Below are positions 9,692 to 18,460 of a stretch of 41,711 nt of DNA, piece after piece. Numbering within the stretch: the first letter of the stretch is position 1; each line of letters opens with the position of its first letter. Under the pieces are notes generated by a model. The model worked only from the letters and a program-made list of their open reading frames with translations, had not been told where the DNA came from and made no database searches. This stretch comes from Entamoeba histolytica HM-1:IMSS. Its lineage: Eukaryota; Evosea; Mastigamoebida; Endamoebidae. The translations under genes were made by a program, and so were the position numbers. The stretch lies in contig NW_001914990.1 in assembly GCF_000208925.1 (NCBI RefSeq), positions 3,689 to 45,399 on the forward strand. Direction: 5' to 3'.

Positions 9692-11926
9692 TCAATTAAG
9701 AACACTTCGGTCTAAAAAATCTAACCATGCTCTATCATCCTGAAGATTATAACACTCATCTCGTATAATAGAACTTATTGAACTAAGAACATGTTTGGCT
9801 TGTTGTATATCTTCTAATTCTACAACTAATGGTATTGACCTTCCATATTTTTTTAAAGTAATTGTTTTTTGGGATAAACTAACATCAACATCATTTGCAA
9901 TTGGTAAAGTATCAATAATAATCCATTTATCTGATCTTCCTTGTTTTTGAACAAGAATAATCATATCATTAAATACATGAAGTTTTGTTTTCTTTTTATT
10001 AATTACTGAACATGACCAAATTAAATATCTGTTTTTCACAAATAAATTATCCATATTTAATTCATTTGCAAGATCAGCTAATGCATCTCTCATCTTTGAT
10101 CTCTCATTAGCTAATGTACAGAAGAAATGATATTCTTTAAGTGCTTTCTTTAAATATGGATAATCTGGATGATTATGTGGTGTTTGTTTAATAACTTCTT
10201 TAATTAACATTGGGTATCTCATAATTCTTTGAACTGGTTGAACCAATAATAAGTCTAATGGTTCTATTTTCAAATTTTCTGAAGTAGATGCTAGTTTAAC
10301 AACTTTTTGAAAATTAGGATTTTTTTGTTGAGACTTCCAAGTATTTAATGCAATATTATAATCAGTGGTAAATGAAAGATATGGAGTAATATATGTAATT
10401 AATAAACTTAATAAATCTCCAATACATGTATCTGCATGAAACGGTAGAATCCTTTTTTTTAATTCATCAACAAAAATTGTAGATGACTGAATACATTGAG
10501 GAAGTGTAAGAAATATTTTATTAATAATATTACTACTTACTCCAAGTGCCATTAATGGATGCATAAAATTTTCTTCCATTAATTTCATTTTAGTTAATAA
10601 ACTTACTTCAGTTTCATATAATTCATTAATAGCTGCTTTTCTTATTTTAATTTTATTAAAGTTATATTTCTTTCTTATGAGGTGTGAACGAGAAAATGAT
10701 TGAATTTTTAGTAGAGCTTTTTCTTGTTCTTCATTTAATTCATATACTTTATTTTGATATTCATCACTTAAATCAAACTTTTTTGTTTTTCTCATTGATT
10801 TACTAAATTTTTGGTTTTCTAAATTACTAATACTCATACGACATAATTTTAATGCTTTCTTTTGTTTCTTTTGTTCATCTTCTTCAGAGTCTTTCATTTG
10901 GTCTTCATAACTATCTAGAGGTGGTGTTACACTTAATGATTTTAATGAGGTTTCTCTATTACTATTTTTTGTTCGTTTAATTTCATGTTCAACTCGAGGA
11001 GTGGATGGTGCACTATCTGATACCATAAAAGAGTTTGAAAAGTTTCTTACTTTCTCTTTTGATGTTTTAATAATTTTTTCAATCCTATCTAATCTCTCTG
11101 TTTGTTTTGATAAATCAGTTTTCTCATTAGACTTTTCAGGTGATTTTTCAAAACTAGAAGTTCGTGGAGATGTTGTTTCAGGAGATGACTCATGTAAGCG
11201 TGTTTTAACTTCTTTAGGTGATTTCTGTGAGACTATTTTATCATTATCAGATTTATCAGATGGAGATGACTTTACATTATGAGGTGATTGAGAATGAGAT
11301 TCATCAATATCTTTTACCTTTGATGAACTGATAATTGTTGAACTTGAATGTTTTGAACGAGTTGAATTACGTGGTGGTAATTCTAACCATTCAGAAAATG
11401 AATAAATAACATCGTCTAATGGAGATACTTCAACTGAACTACGAAATATTTCAGCGTCTTGCTTTGAATTAAACAACATCATAGAATTCAATGTCTCTCT
11501 AGTCATGCATTGAACAATTCCAGAGGCAAGTATTTTTTTATTTTTTGTTTCATCATCATGAGTATTATTAACAGCAAAATGTTTTATTCCATATTCTAAT
11601 GCATTTTCAATAGAAACTCCAAATTTGATTAATGAACATGAAACAAAAACTGCCTTCATTAGTCCTTCTTTTTTGATACAAACACTCCTTCCTAAGAGGT
11701 ATTCCATATATACATGAAATGATTTTATTAGTAAGGAGTCTAACGTAATTGGAATTTTCTTTTCAGAGTCATTTTTCCCAAGATACATTCCAATCATTCC
11801 TTCATATATAACTCCACGATGAAGTTCAAATCTCCACCTCCCATTTACCTCAAGAATAACACCTTTTCTTTCAAAAGTAGATTTGACAAGTTTATCTTGA
11901 CGTTCTTTTGGAGTTAAACTTTTCAT
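9692..11926 (-). CDS. Rho guanine nucleotide exchange factor: IQ motif, DH and PH domains
   Basis: This 744-residue protein has a globular N-terminal region (about 1-190) that I cannot assign. A long Ser/Pro/Lys-rich, probably disordered linker follows (about 195-390). Next comes an IQ-type calmodulin-binding motif (ALLKIQSFSRSHLIRKKY, about 400-418). A DH domain (about 430-610) begins AINELYETEVSLLTKM and contains the late-helix segment LLLVQPVQRIMRYPMLIKE. A PH domain follows (about 625-740). DH domains load GTP onto Rho/Rac GTPases, and the PH domain directs membrane binding; in amoebae such proteins drive the actin cytoskeleton. The linker is rich in SP/TP sites and may be phosphorylated. 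The IQ motif just before the DH domain suggests control by calmodulin or a related EF-hand protein, which is inferred. The Entamoeba paralogue number is not determined. Confidence 0.88.
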   Translation of the reverse strand: MKSLTPKERQDKLVKSTFERKGVILEVNGRWRFELHRGVIYEGMIGMYLGKNDSEKKIPITLDSLLIKSFHVYMEYLLGRSVCIKKEGLMKAVFVSCSLIKFGVSIENALEYGIKHFAVNNTHDDETKNKKILASGIVQCMTRETLNSMMLFNSKQDAEIFRSSVEVSPLDDVIYSFSEWLELPPRNSTRSKHSSSTIISSSKVKDIDESHSQSPHNVKSSPSDKSDNDKIVSQKSPKEVKTRLHESSPETTSPRTSSFEKSPEKSNEKTDLSKQTERLDRIEKIIKTSKEKVRNFSNSFMVSDSAPSTPRVEHEIKRTKNSNRETSLKSLSVTPPLDSYEDQMKDSEEDEQKKQKKALKLCRMSISNLENQKFSKSMRKTKKFDLSDEYQNKVYELNEEQEKALLKIQSFSRSHLIRKKYNFNKIKIRKAAINELYETEVSLLTKMKLMEENFMHPLMALGVSSNIINKIFLTLPQCIQSSTIFVDELKKRILPFHADTCIGDLLSLLITYITPYLSFTTDYNIALNTWKSQQKNPNFQKVVKLASTSENLKIEPLDLLLVQPVQRIMRYPMLIKEVIKQTPHNHPDYPYLKKALKEYHFFCTLANERSKMRDALADLANELNMDNLFVKNRYLIWSCSVINKKKTKLHVFNDMIILVQKQGRSDKWIIIDTLPIANDVDVSLSQKTITLKKYGRSIPLVVELEDIQQAKHVLSSISSIIRDECYNLQDDRAWLDFLDRSVLN

Positions 11927-12018
11927 ATAAATATTAAGTTTTTGAAAGAATAACAGAAATATCAGTAATTTTTTTTTATGAAAAATAAAAAACCATAAAG
12001 AAAAAATATTGACGTTAC

Positions 12019-14208
12019 TTAGATATTTGGAATTGTTCCTTTTTGAACTCGTCTACTCAAGAATAATAAAAATTCATCTCTTGTTGGTTCAAAACCATAT
12101 TTTTTTATAAATCTCCTTTTCATCTTTTCATTATATTCTTTTATTTCATCAATACTCATTTCCTTCCAATTTTCTTCTATTTGTGGATGTTTTTCTATAA
12201 GATCAATTGGTAAGTCAGTTTTTTCAACTTTCCATTTTTCATGTGCAAAACTATTTAATGTAATAACTTCTTCTACTGAAACTTTCTTAAATATTGGGTT
12301 TAATAAAGATAATGCAAAATCTATTTGTTGTTGATCTGCTTTACCATCAAGAAATACAAATGGAAGATAATATTCTTTAGTTTTTACTTCATCACGGACT
12401 TTATTTTTATTAATAAAAATAGCTTTTTGATATAATGCTTTCATGAAACAATTTGCTGTATCTGAATTGATAAATTTCATTCTGTGAAGAGTTTGTACAA
12501 TAACAAAATGAACATAATGTTTTCTAACTTTTTCATTAATTGGATATTCTAACATTTCTAATACATCAAAAATTACTGGCATATGATTTAAATGCAAAAT
12601 AAATGGATTATTTGCTGGTGGTATCTTTGATAAACATGAATGTGCAATAAACCAAAGAGAAACATCTGCTCTTAATGGTATACAAATTTGTGATACATTT
12701 CCACTCATACTAGCATTTGATTGACTATTTTGTAACATTTGAATTATTACTTTTTTTAACGTTAATAAAATATTTTCATATGCTGAAATGTTTTTAATAA
12801 TTTCATAAATTGCAATAAGATATGAACTTGGTGCTCCAAGTAATTTTCCATCAGTAAACATACGAGCAATTGTGCTTTTTGTAATTTCTAAACATTGTTT
12901 TTGACTTGATAATATAATAGCTCCAATGACTGGTTTTCCTGTTATTGGAGATTCTAATAATTGATTTTCTTTCACTGACTTTAAACTAACAAATCCCCCT
13001 AATGAGTTAATAACACTTTGTTTAATTGCTGGATAATTAATAAGATTAAATGGACAACTAATAATTTCATTCGTTACATTCTTTGCAACTCCATTTAATA
13101 ATTTAGAACCAGTAACTAATAATACAGGTACATCTTCTTCTCCATTTAACTGACATTCAATTAATTCTTTCATAATAATTTTTGAAGTTTCTTCAATACC
13201 TTCATCAGTAACTGTATCAAGATTTGCATTCTTTACTTGTTTAGCCCTTTTATCTCTATTAGAACGAATTCCTTGTTTATTAAATCCATTAACTTTATTA
13301 ACTCCACAAAGTTCAATCAATTTATCAATTTTTTCTTCAATTGTTAATTCTTGAGAAGATGAATTAACTGAGTCATAATATTTTTTAACGATATTATCGA
13401 TTTCTCTAGTTGCTGTAATAAAATCAGCTTCATTAATACATTGAATTAAGATTTTTTCAGAATTTCCTTTATTCATTTGACCATATTCATAAACTAATCG
13501 AGACTTTTCTTTCATAAGAATATTTTTAATACTTTCATTATTATACATAGTACGTGTTTTATCTAAATTTGAATATCCAAATAAATAAGGTTTGGTAATA
13601 TAATTATATATTCTATCAAAATTCTCTAAAAATTCTTTAACTGTCATCTTTTCTATTCCTAAAAATGTGCTTCGTTCATCTTCTTCAGTTTCCATTATTA
13701 GTTTAGTACCTTCACTTGTTACTGAATATACTTTACTTCCACTTTGAATAATAAATGGTGCTATAACATCACTATTTTCATTTTCTCCAATTATGTAAAC
13801 GTTTGAACTATGAATTTTACCATGTTGTTGCATTTCAAGTTTAGCTTGTTCCACAGATGTTCCTTGTCCATCAGTTACAATAACTAAATCATCTTTAAAA
13901 GAAGTGTTATGAATATAACGAGAAATATTTGTCATACAATGTCCTCCACAATCTCCTCTTTTTCTTTGAATCATTCCATTTAATTGAATTCTATCAATTT
14001 CAATGTAATTATCACTATAAGCTATTATTTTAACATTATCAACTCCATACTTTGCAACTAAATCTTGGTATAAATTATTAACTGAATTCCAGTAAAATTC
14101 GTTATTAGTAACTGATGCAGAATCTGTGAAAGCAAATAAAACTGTGTTAGAAATTGACATTTTATAATTATAAGTTCTTGATTTTAAGTTTAAATAGTAA
14201 ATTTTCAA
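12019..14208 (-). CDS. vWA-like domain protein, 729 aa
   Basis: The N-terminal ~200 residues look like a von Willebrand factor A fold. They contain a first strand FAFTDSASVT near residue 25 where the MIDAS motif would lie, and a DDLVIVTDGQGT strand near residue 107, typical of the fourth vWA strand. The metal-binding DxSxS pattern is not exact (DSASV), so metal binding is uncertain. The remaining ~500 residues are largely helical, with a lysine-rich stretch near 310-330, and match nothing I recognise. There is no signal peptide or membrane segment. The first ATG at 14208 and the second in-frame ATG at 14160 (MSISNTVLF) are both possible. The second places the vWA strand nearer the N-terminus and may be the true start. 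The gene ends about 90 bases from the start of the RhoGEF gene on the same strand. Confidence 0.6.
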   Translation of the reverse strand: MKIYYLNLKSRTYNYKMSISNTVLFAFTDSASVTNNEFYWNSVNNLYQDLVAKYGVDNVKIIAYSDNYIEIDRIQLNGMIQRKRGDCGGHCMTNISRYIHNTSFKDDLVIVTDGQGTSVEQAKLEMQQHGKIHSSNVYIIGENENSDVIAPFIIQSGSKVYSVTSEGTKLIMETEEDERSTFLGIEKMTVKEFLENFDRIYNYITKPYLFGYSNLDKTRTMYNNESIKNILMKEKSRLVYEYGQMNKGNSEKILIQCINEADFITATREIDNIVKKYYDSVNSSSQELTIEEKIDKLIELCGVNKVNGFNKQGIRSNRDKRAKQVKNANLDTVTDEGIEETSKIIMKELIECQLNGEEDVPVLLVTGSKLLNGVAKNVTNEIISCPFNLINYPAIKQSVINSLGGFVSLKSVKENQLLESPITGKPVIGAIILSSQKQCLEITKSTIARMFTDGKLLGAPSSYLIAIYEIIKNISAYENILLTLKKVIIQMLQNSQSNASMSGNVSQICIPLRADVSLWFIAHSCLSKIPPANNPFILHLNHMPVIFDVLEMLEYPINEKVRKHYVHFVIVQTLHRMKFINSDTANCFMKALYQKAIFINKNKVRDEVKTKEYYLPFVFLDGKADQQQIDFALSLLNPIFKKVSVEEVITLNSFAHEKWKVEKTDLPIDLIEKHPQIEENWKEMSIDEIKEYNEKMKRRFIKKYGFEPTRDEFLLFLSRRVQKGTIPNI

Positions 14209-14337
14209 AGAATGAAAAATGAATTAATTCTTAAATTATTTTTTTTTTGTTTAGAAAAATATATTTTTCTCTTTTATAATAAAAAAAAATAAAATCTAAA
14301 AATATTAAAATAAAAAAATAAAAACTAAAAATATTCT

Positions 14338-14878
14338 ATGGAAAAAGCTCAACAACACATTAAACGTATTTCTCCCTTTATTAATGATATTGTTAACTCA
14401 TTTATTACTAAAGAATCTTTTGATAATTATTTTAATTTTATTCAAGATGACTCTATTAGACATGATATTTTTTTAAGACATAAATATCAACTTAAACACA
14501 TGTTATACATTAAGTTTTTAGAAAATCCAGAATTATTGGATAAAATTGAAAAAGCAATTTATTATAGAAAAGTCCAAAACAAAATTCAACAAAAATTATC
14601 TGTTCTTGCAGCGTTTGTTATTATTGTTATTTGTGTATATTCTTATTTCTTATCATTTATATAGTGAAGTTAATAAACCACTTCCATCTGATAGAGTACA
14701 TCAAATGTGTGAAGATTCATTGCTTGTACCTGAAAAGAAAATGGAAGAAGAAGGAAATAATAAAAATGATGATGAAATTTATACGTTACTTTCAGATATT
14801 TTACAATCATCTGAAAGTGTTAATTCATCAATTATATCAATATATAAACCAGAAGATCCTGATGATATTTTATATTGA
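14338..14878 (+). CDS. Hypothetical protein, 162 aa, one intron
   Basis: Exons 14338-14612 and 14665-14878 join into a 162-residue protein that I do not recognise. The intron 14613-14664 (52 nt) has GTTTGT and TAG ends and phase 2. The N-terminal ~90 residues are helical and charged (for example IKFLENPELLDKIEKA). The C-terminal half is acidic and low-complexity. Read unspliced, the gene would end in an apparent membrane helix. That helix is encoded by the intron, so the protein is probably soluble. The two exons meet as LAA + EVNKPLPSDRVH. The gene is flanked by a divergent vWA-like gene and a convergent 235-aa gene 46 bases away. Confidence 0.68.
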
Positions 14879-14924
14879 TTGTTTTCTTATCTAATAAAAT
14901 ATATTTCAAAGAATAATAAATAAA

Positions 14925-15632
14925 TTAATTGATAAATGAAAATGGTTGATACGATAAATAAGGAGTATGTTCTTTAATTTGATGACAAGTAGAGGAATAA
15001 TAACGTATTTCACCTCGTTGAGGTATAGTACTACAACTTGCAAAAAATGTTTTAGTTCCATTGGTTATTGTAAACAATTGAATACCTTTAAAATTAAGTT
15101 CATTGTTGTCTTCTGGCAATATTCCTATAAATCCATTACCTCTATCACTAAATTGAATCAAAAACCCATTCTCTTTTAAAACAAAAGTGAATGGAACTAA
15201 ACTTCCAACAAAAACATTACTTTTTCCAAGAATAACTCTCATAGTTTTAGCTTCAATTACTTTAACTTCATAATAACCAAATGGAATAGTAAATATGAAT
15301 GAAAATATAGGATTTCTTATCTTTTCAGTGTATGTTGATTTTTTATTTCCTCTTAGATGAATTAATAACATGATATCATTAAGATCACACTTTCCTTTAA
15401 CAATTATTGAATTGTTATTAACATCAACTTGTAAAAAATTATCAGAAATGGTTTGTTCTAATGACTCATTGATCATCTTCTTTTCAACTTCGAGTTTATC
15501 TAAGTCAGATATATCTTGTTGAAACATAGAAATTCGTGAATTATAGTTTTGAAGGAACCGAGGATAATTGACATTATAACTGTCTAAAGTCATTCTGATT
15601 TTTTGAGATGAACGTTTAAAGTGTAAAAACAA
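14925..15632 (-). CDS. Hypothetical protein, 235 aa, beta-rich
   Basis: I do not recognise this protein. It is an intact 235-residue frame with a short N-terminal helical region containing FQQDISDLDKLEVEKKM (about 37-53), then predominantly beta-strand sequence to the end (for example FIFTIPFGYYEVKVIEA and FTFVLKENGFLIQFSDRG). There is no signal peptide and no clear membrane span. Two starts are possible: 15632, or an ATG at 15593 giving MTLDSYNVN. The latter avoids a basic N-terminal extension and may be real. It is convergent with the 162-aa gene and about 125 bases from the end of the S23 gene's opposite neighbour region. Confidence 0.6.
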   Translation of the reverse strand: MFLHFKRSSQKIRMTLDSYNVNYPRFLQNYNSRISMFQQDISDLDKLEVEKKMINESLEQTISDNFLQVDVNNNSIIVKGKCDLNDIMLLIHLRGNKKSTYTEKIRNPIFSFIFTIPFGYYEVKVIEAKTMRVILGKSNVFVGSLVPFTFVLKENGFLIQFSDRGNGFIGILPEDNNELNFKGIQLFTITNGTKTFFASCSTIPQRGEIRYYSSTCHQIKEHTPYLSYQPFSFIN

Positions 15633-15757
15633 TACTTAAAAGAAAGTGATAAAAATTAACTTTTCAAAAAATAACAAATTACTAAACCATTAAAGTAACA
15701 AAAATTATAACCAAAAGTTCAGAATGTTTATCATTAAAACTATCACAACATACTTAA

Positions 15758-16183
15758 TTAAGCGTGTGGTTTTTGTTTCTTGTTAGTCCAGAGACCCCAG
15801 AGGGAAACACCAGCAACACAGACAACTTTGAATCTAACACCTGGAATATCTCCGACAGCGTGTCCTCTTCTACCAAAACCAGAAATTAAAACTTCATCGT
15901 TTTCATTAACATAATTAAGTGAACCATCACGTGGAACAAAAGCAGTGATTTTTTTACCGTTTTTCAATAATCTAACTCTGACACACTTTCTAATACCTGA
16001 GTTTGGTTGTTTGGTTTCAATACCAAGTTTTTCTTGAACAAGTCCTTTGGCATGTGAAGCAGTTCCAAGTGGATTACACTTATATCTGGTTACAAGTTTT
16101 CCTTTTTTCCATTCTTTATCAGCCCATTTATTGGCTCTTCTTTGAGCAAGCATTTTACGAGCAGCATGAAGACCTCTAGCCAT
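15758..16183 (-). CDS. RPS23: 40S ribosomal protein S23 (uS12)
   Basis: This is a complete 141-residue uS12-family protein of the small ribosomal subunit decoding centre. It is nearly the length of other eukaryotic S23 proteins (143). The conserved loop [13 protein letters not shown] is present, with Pro60 at the position that is hydroxylated in other eukaryotes. [20 protein letters not shown] is also intact. Codon use is more C/G-rich than in its neighbours, as expected for a highly expressed gene. The start is the only sensible ATG. A GAACTT word and an A/T-rich TATA-like stretch lie 20-35 bases upstream. Confidence 0.98.
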
Positions 16184-16528
16184 TACTCTGGACTTAATAC
16201 TTTTAAGTTCTAGGTTTTCTTTAATTTATTTTTTATTATTTAAAAATTATTATATTCTATATTTTATTTCCTCTAAAGGTTTAAACAATAACACGATTTT
16301 TATTGTTTTATATATCAAAATTATTTTCAACAAAATAAAAAAATAGAATAGGGTTTTTTAAAATAAATTCAATCAAAAGACTTATAATTATAAATAGAAT
16401 TGAAATAAAAAAGAAACGGATGAAGGAAGAACCCAAAAGAAGAAAGAAGAAATCAGTGGAATCTAGAGGTTCGAAAAAAAAAGAAACTCAGAAAAAAATA
16501 ATCTGAACTCTAAAATGTTAATAAATCA
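16184..16528. other. Divergent promoter region between S23 and Rab7 genes
   Basis: This is a 345-base A/T-rich spacer that must hold both promoters. Near its right end (about 16416-16500) it is purine-rich (GAAGAAAGAAGAAATC-type sequence). I see no tRNA or other RNA gene. Confidence 0.55.
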
Positions 16529-17214
16529 ATGAATCCAATAAGAAAGAAGAGAAATCTCTTTAAAATTATCATATTAGGAGATAGTGGGTTTGTGATATTC
16601 TTTATTGTTTAATTATGGTTACAAATTAATGATAATAATAATTTTTTAGTGTAGGAAAAACTTCTCTTCTCAATCAGTATGTAACAAAACAATTTTCATC
16701 TCAATACAAAGCAACTATTGGTGCTGATTTTATGACAAAAGATATAACAATTAATGACCAACAAATTTCTTTACAAATTTGGGATACTGCTGGTCATGAG
16801 AGGTTTGCCTCTTTTGGAACTGCATTTTATAGAGGTGCAGATGTTTGTATGTTAGTTTGTGATGTTACAGTTGCAGAATCATTTGAACATCTTGAAGTTT
16901 GGAGAAAGGAATTCATTAGTGGAGGAAATCCTAGTGATCCTGAATCATTCCCTTATGTTGTTATTGCAAACAAAAATGATTGTGAACCAGCTAATCGTGC
17001 TGTAAGTTCTGACCAATTAAGGCAATGGTGTGTTACAAATGGATATGAATTTTTTGAATGTTCTGCTAAAACCGGATGGAATGTTGACAGTGCTTTTACT
17101 AAAGCTGCTACTCTTGTTGCAATGAGACAAAAAGAGGTTCCACAACCAGAGCCATTGCCAAGTGTCCAAATTGATCTTCAACCAGACAAAACACAATCAT
17201 CTTGTAGCTGCTAA
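16529..17214 (+). CDS. Rab7-family small GTPase, one intron
   Basis: Exons 16529-16587 and 16650-17214 encode 207 residues, exactly the length of animal Rab7A. The intron 16588-16649 (62 nt, GTTTGT...TAG) interrupts the P-loop codon GG|T; splicing yields GDSGVGKT at residues 17-24. Effector segment YKATIGADF, WDTAGHE, NKND and SAK boxes follow, and the protein ends CSC for double prenylation. Rab7 GTPases act on late endosomes and phagosomes, and Entamoeba has an expanded set of Rab7 paralogues. The residue after WDTAG is His69 instead of the catalytic Gln found in almost all Rabs, which may slow GTP hydrolysis. The Rab7 subfamily is supported by the insert-free length and the ATIGADF and FYRGAD segments. 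Which Entamoeba Rab7 paralogue this is cannot be told. Confidence 0.94.
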
Positions 17215-17293
17215 TTTGATTTTTTCACGTATATCTGTCTATTCTATTTATTTTTTTCTCTCTTGATTTCTTTCTTTTAATGACTAAGGAAAG

Positions 17294-17301
17294 AATGAAC
17301 T
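17294..17301 (+). promoter_or_regulatory. GAAC core promoter element
   Basis: This is an exact AATGAACT, the Entamoeba GAAC consensus, 24 bases upstream of the metallophosphoesterase ATG at 17325. Motif and spacing fit; no expression data. Confidence 0.5.
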
Positions 17302-17324
17302 TTGAATTTTAGACAACCCTATTC

Positions 17325-18332
17325 ATGGAATCAACACCAAGAAGAATCTTTGCTATTGGAGACATTCATCTTAACTTTGATTTAGTTACAAAAGCAAAGG
17401 AGAAGTATCCTGGATTTGATTCTAATCCTTCTAAAAAGATAGATTATTTGAAAATAACAAAGGACATGACCTTTTGGGGTGATGAATGGAAGAATCATAC
17501 TGAAGTGCTTCAACAATTTTGGGACAAAAATGTCAATGACAAAGATATTGTCATAATTGCTGGAGATGTTAGTTGGACTAAAAATATAAAGAAAGAAGGT
17601 GATAAAGACTTGTTATGGATCCAACAACGTCCAGGAATTAAAATTATTTGCAAAGGAAATCATGACTATTGGTTCAAAAGTCGTACTTCTTTCGTTAAAG
17701 AGTTAGAAGAAAAATATGGAATGCATTTCCTGACTGCAGAAAATGAGTATTGTGATGATGATGTAATTATAGGAGGTACAGCACTTTGTGACTTCAATTT
17801 CAACGTTTGGCCTCCAATCAATCCTCAAACATTTATCCCTGAACCACTTATTGTTCCTTTTGATGAAGGAAAACAAAAGGAAGAATTAGCAAAATTGGAT
17901 GTAGCAATTAAGAGAATGACAGAGAGGTGTAAACGAGCAGAACGCCTTAAAATAATTGTTCTTCATCATCCTCCATTTAATGAGAATGGAGACGATTCAG
18001 AAATATCCAAAAAAATATGTGAGTTTAATCCTAATTTTTGTATATTTGGTCATATACACACATTACCTAGGTTATATCATTTAGAAGAATATAAAACATT
18101 TGATGATATTGTTAATCGTTTTAATGGCTGTCATTGTTGTAAAGGAAATACTTGTTTTCAATTAGTAAGTTCAGATGTACGAAATCATCAATTAGTATTA
18201 ATCAGAGAAATAGAAAATAGTAAATTATTGAATCAAACGTCTAGAGCAGAGAAGAAGAGAAAAAGAAAAGAACGAATTAAAAAAGAAAAAGAGTTGAATA
18301 AAATGAAACAAATAGACAAAAATATTTTATAA
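17325..18332 (+). CDS. Calcineurin-like metallophosphoesterase (COG1768-type predicted phosphohydrolase)
   Basis: This is an intact 335-residue protein with all metallophosphoesterase motifs in order: GDIHLN (residues 12-17), GDVSW (about 80), GNHDYW (about 111), HHPPF (about 213) and GHIHT (about 241). These supply the Asp, His and Asn ligands of a two-metal centre that hydrolyses phosphate esters; the substrate is unknown. The spacing and accessory segments (WGDEWKNH, DLLWIQQRPGIKIICKGNH) match the bacterial/archaeal COG1768 group better than eukaryotic phosphatases, so lateral transfer into Entamoeba is plausible but inferred. After the catalytic domain comes a lysine/arginine-rich tail (about 300-330) not expected in the bacterial proteins, possibly a targeting or RNA-binding extension. 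An exact GAAC element precedes the gene. Confidence 0.88.
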   Translation: MESTPRRIFAIGDIHLNFDLVTKAKEKYPGFDSNPSKKIDYLKITKDMTFWGDEWKNHTEVLQQFWDKNVNDKDIVIIAGDVSWTKNIKKEGDKDLLWIQQRPGIKIICKGNHDYWFKSRTSFVKELEEKYGMHFLTAENEYCDDDVIIGGTALCDFNFNVWPPINPQTFIPEPLIVPFDEGKQKEELAKLDVAIKRMTERCKRAERLKIIVLHHPPFNENGDDSEISKKICEFNPNFCIFGHIHTLPRLYHLEEYKTFDDIVNRFNGCHCCKGNTCFQLVSSDVRNHQLVLIREIENSKLLNQTSRAEKKRKRKERIKKEKELNKMKQIDKNIL

Positions 18333-18460
18333 AAAAAAGATTACAATCTACACATTTTTGATTGATTTTTGAATGGTTTTAAATTTAAGAAGAAAAATCA
18401 ATTAATGTAATAAAATACATTTGATATGATAATTCAATGAAAATAATTGTAATAAGATAG

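Noticed and set aside
16441..16500. GGTTCGAA word suggesting a tRNA B box
   Set aside because: There is no matching A box, acceptor stem or anticodon arm around it, and the surroundings are purine-rich promoter DNA. I found no tRNA or rRNA gene in the window.
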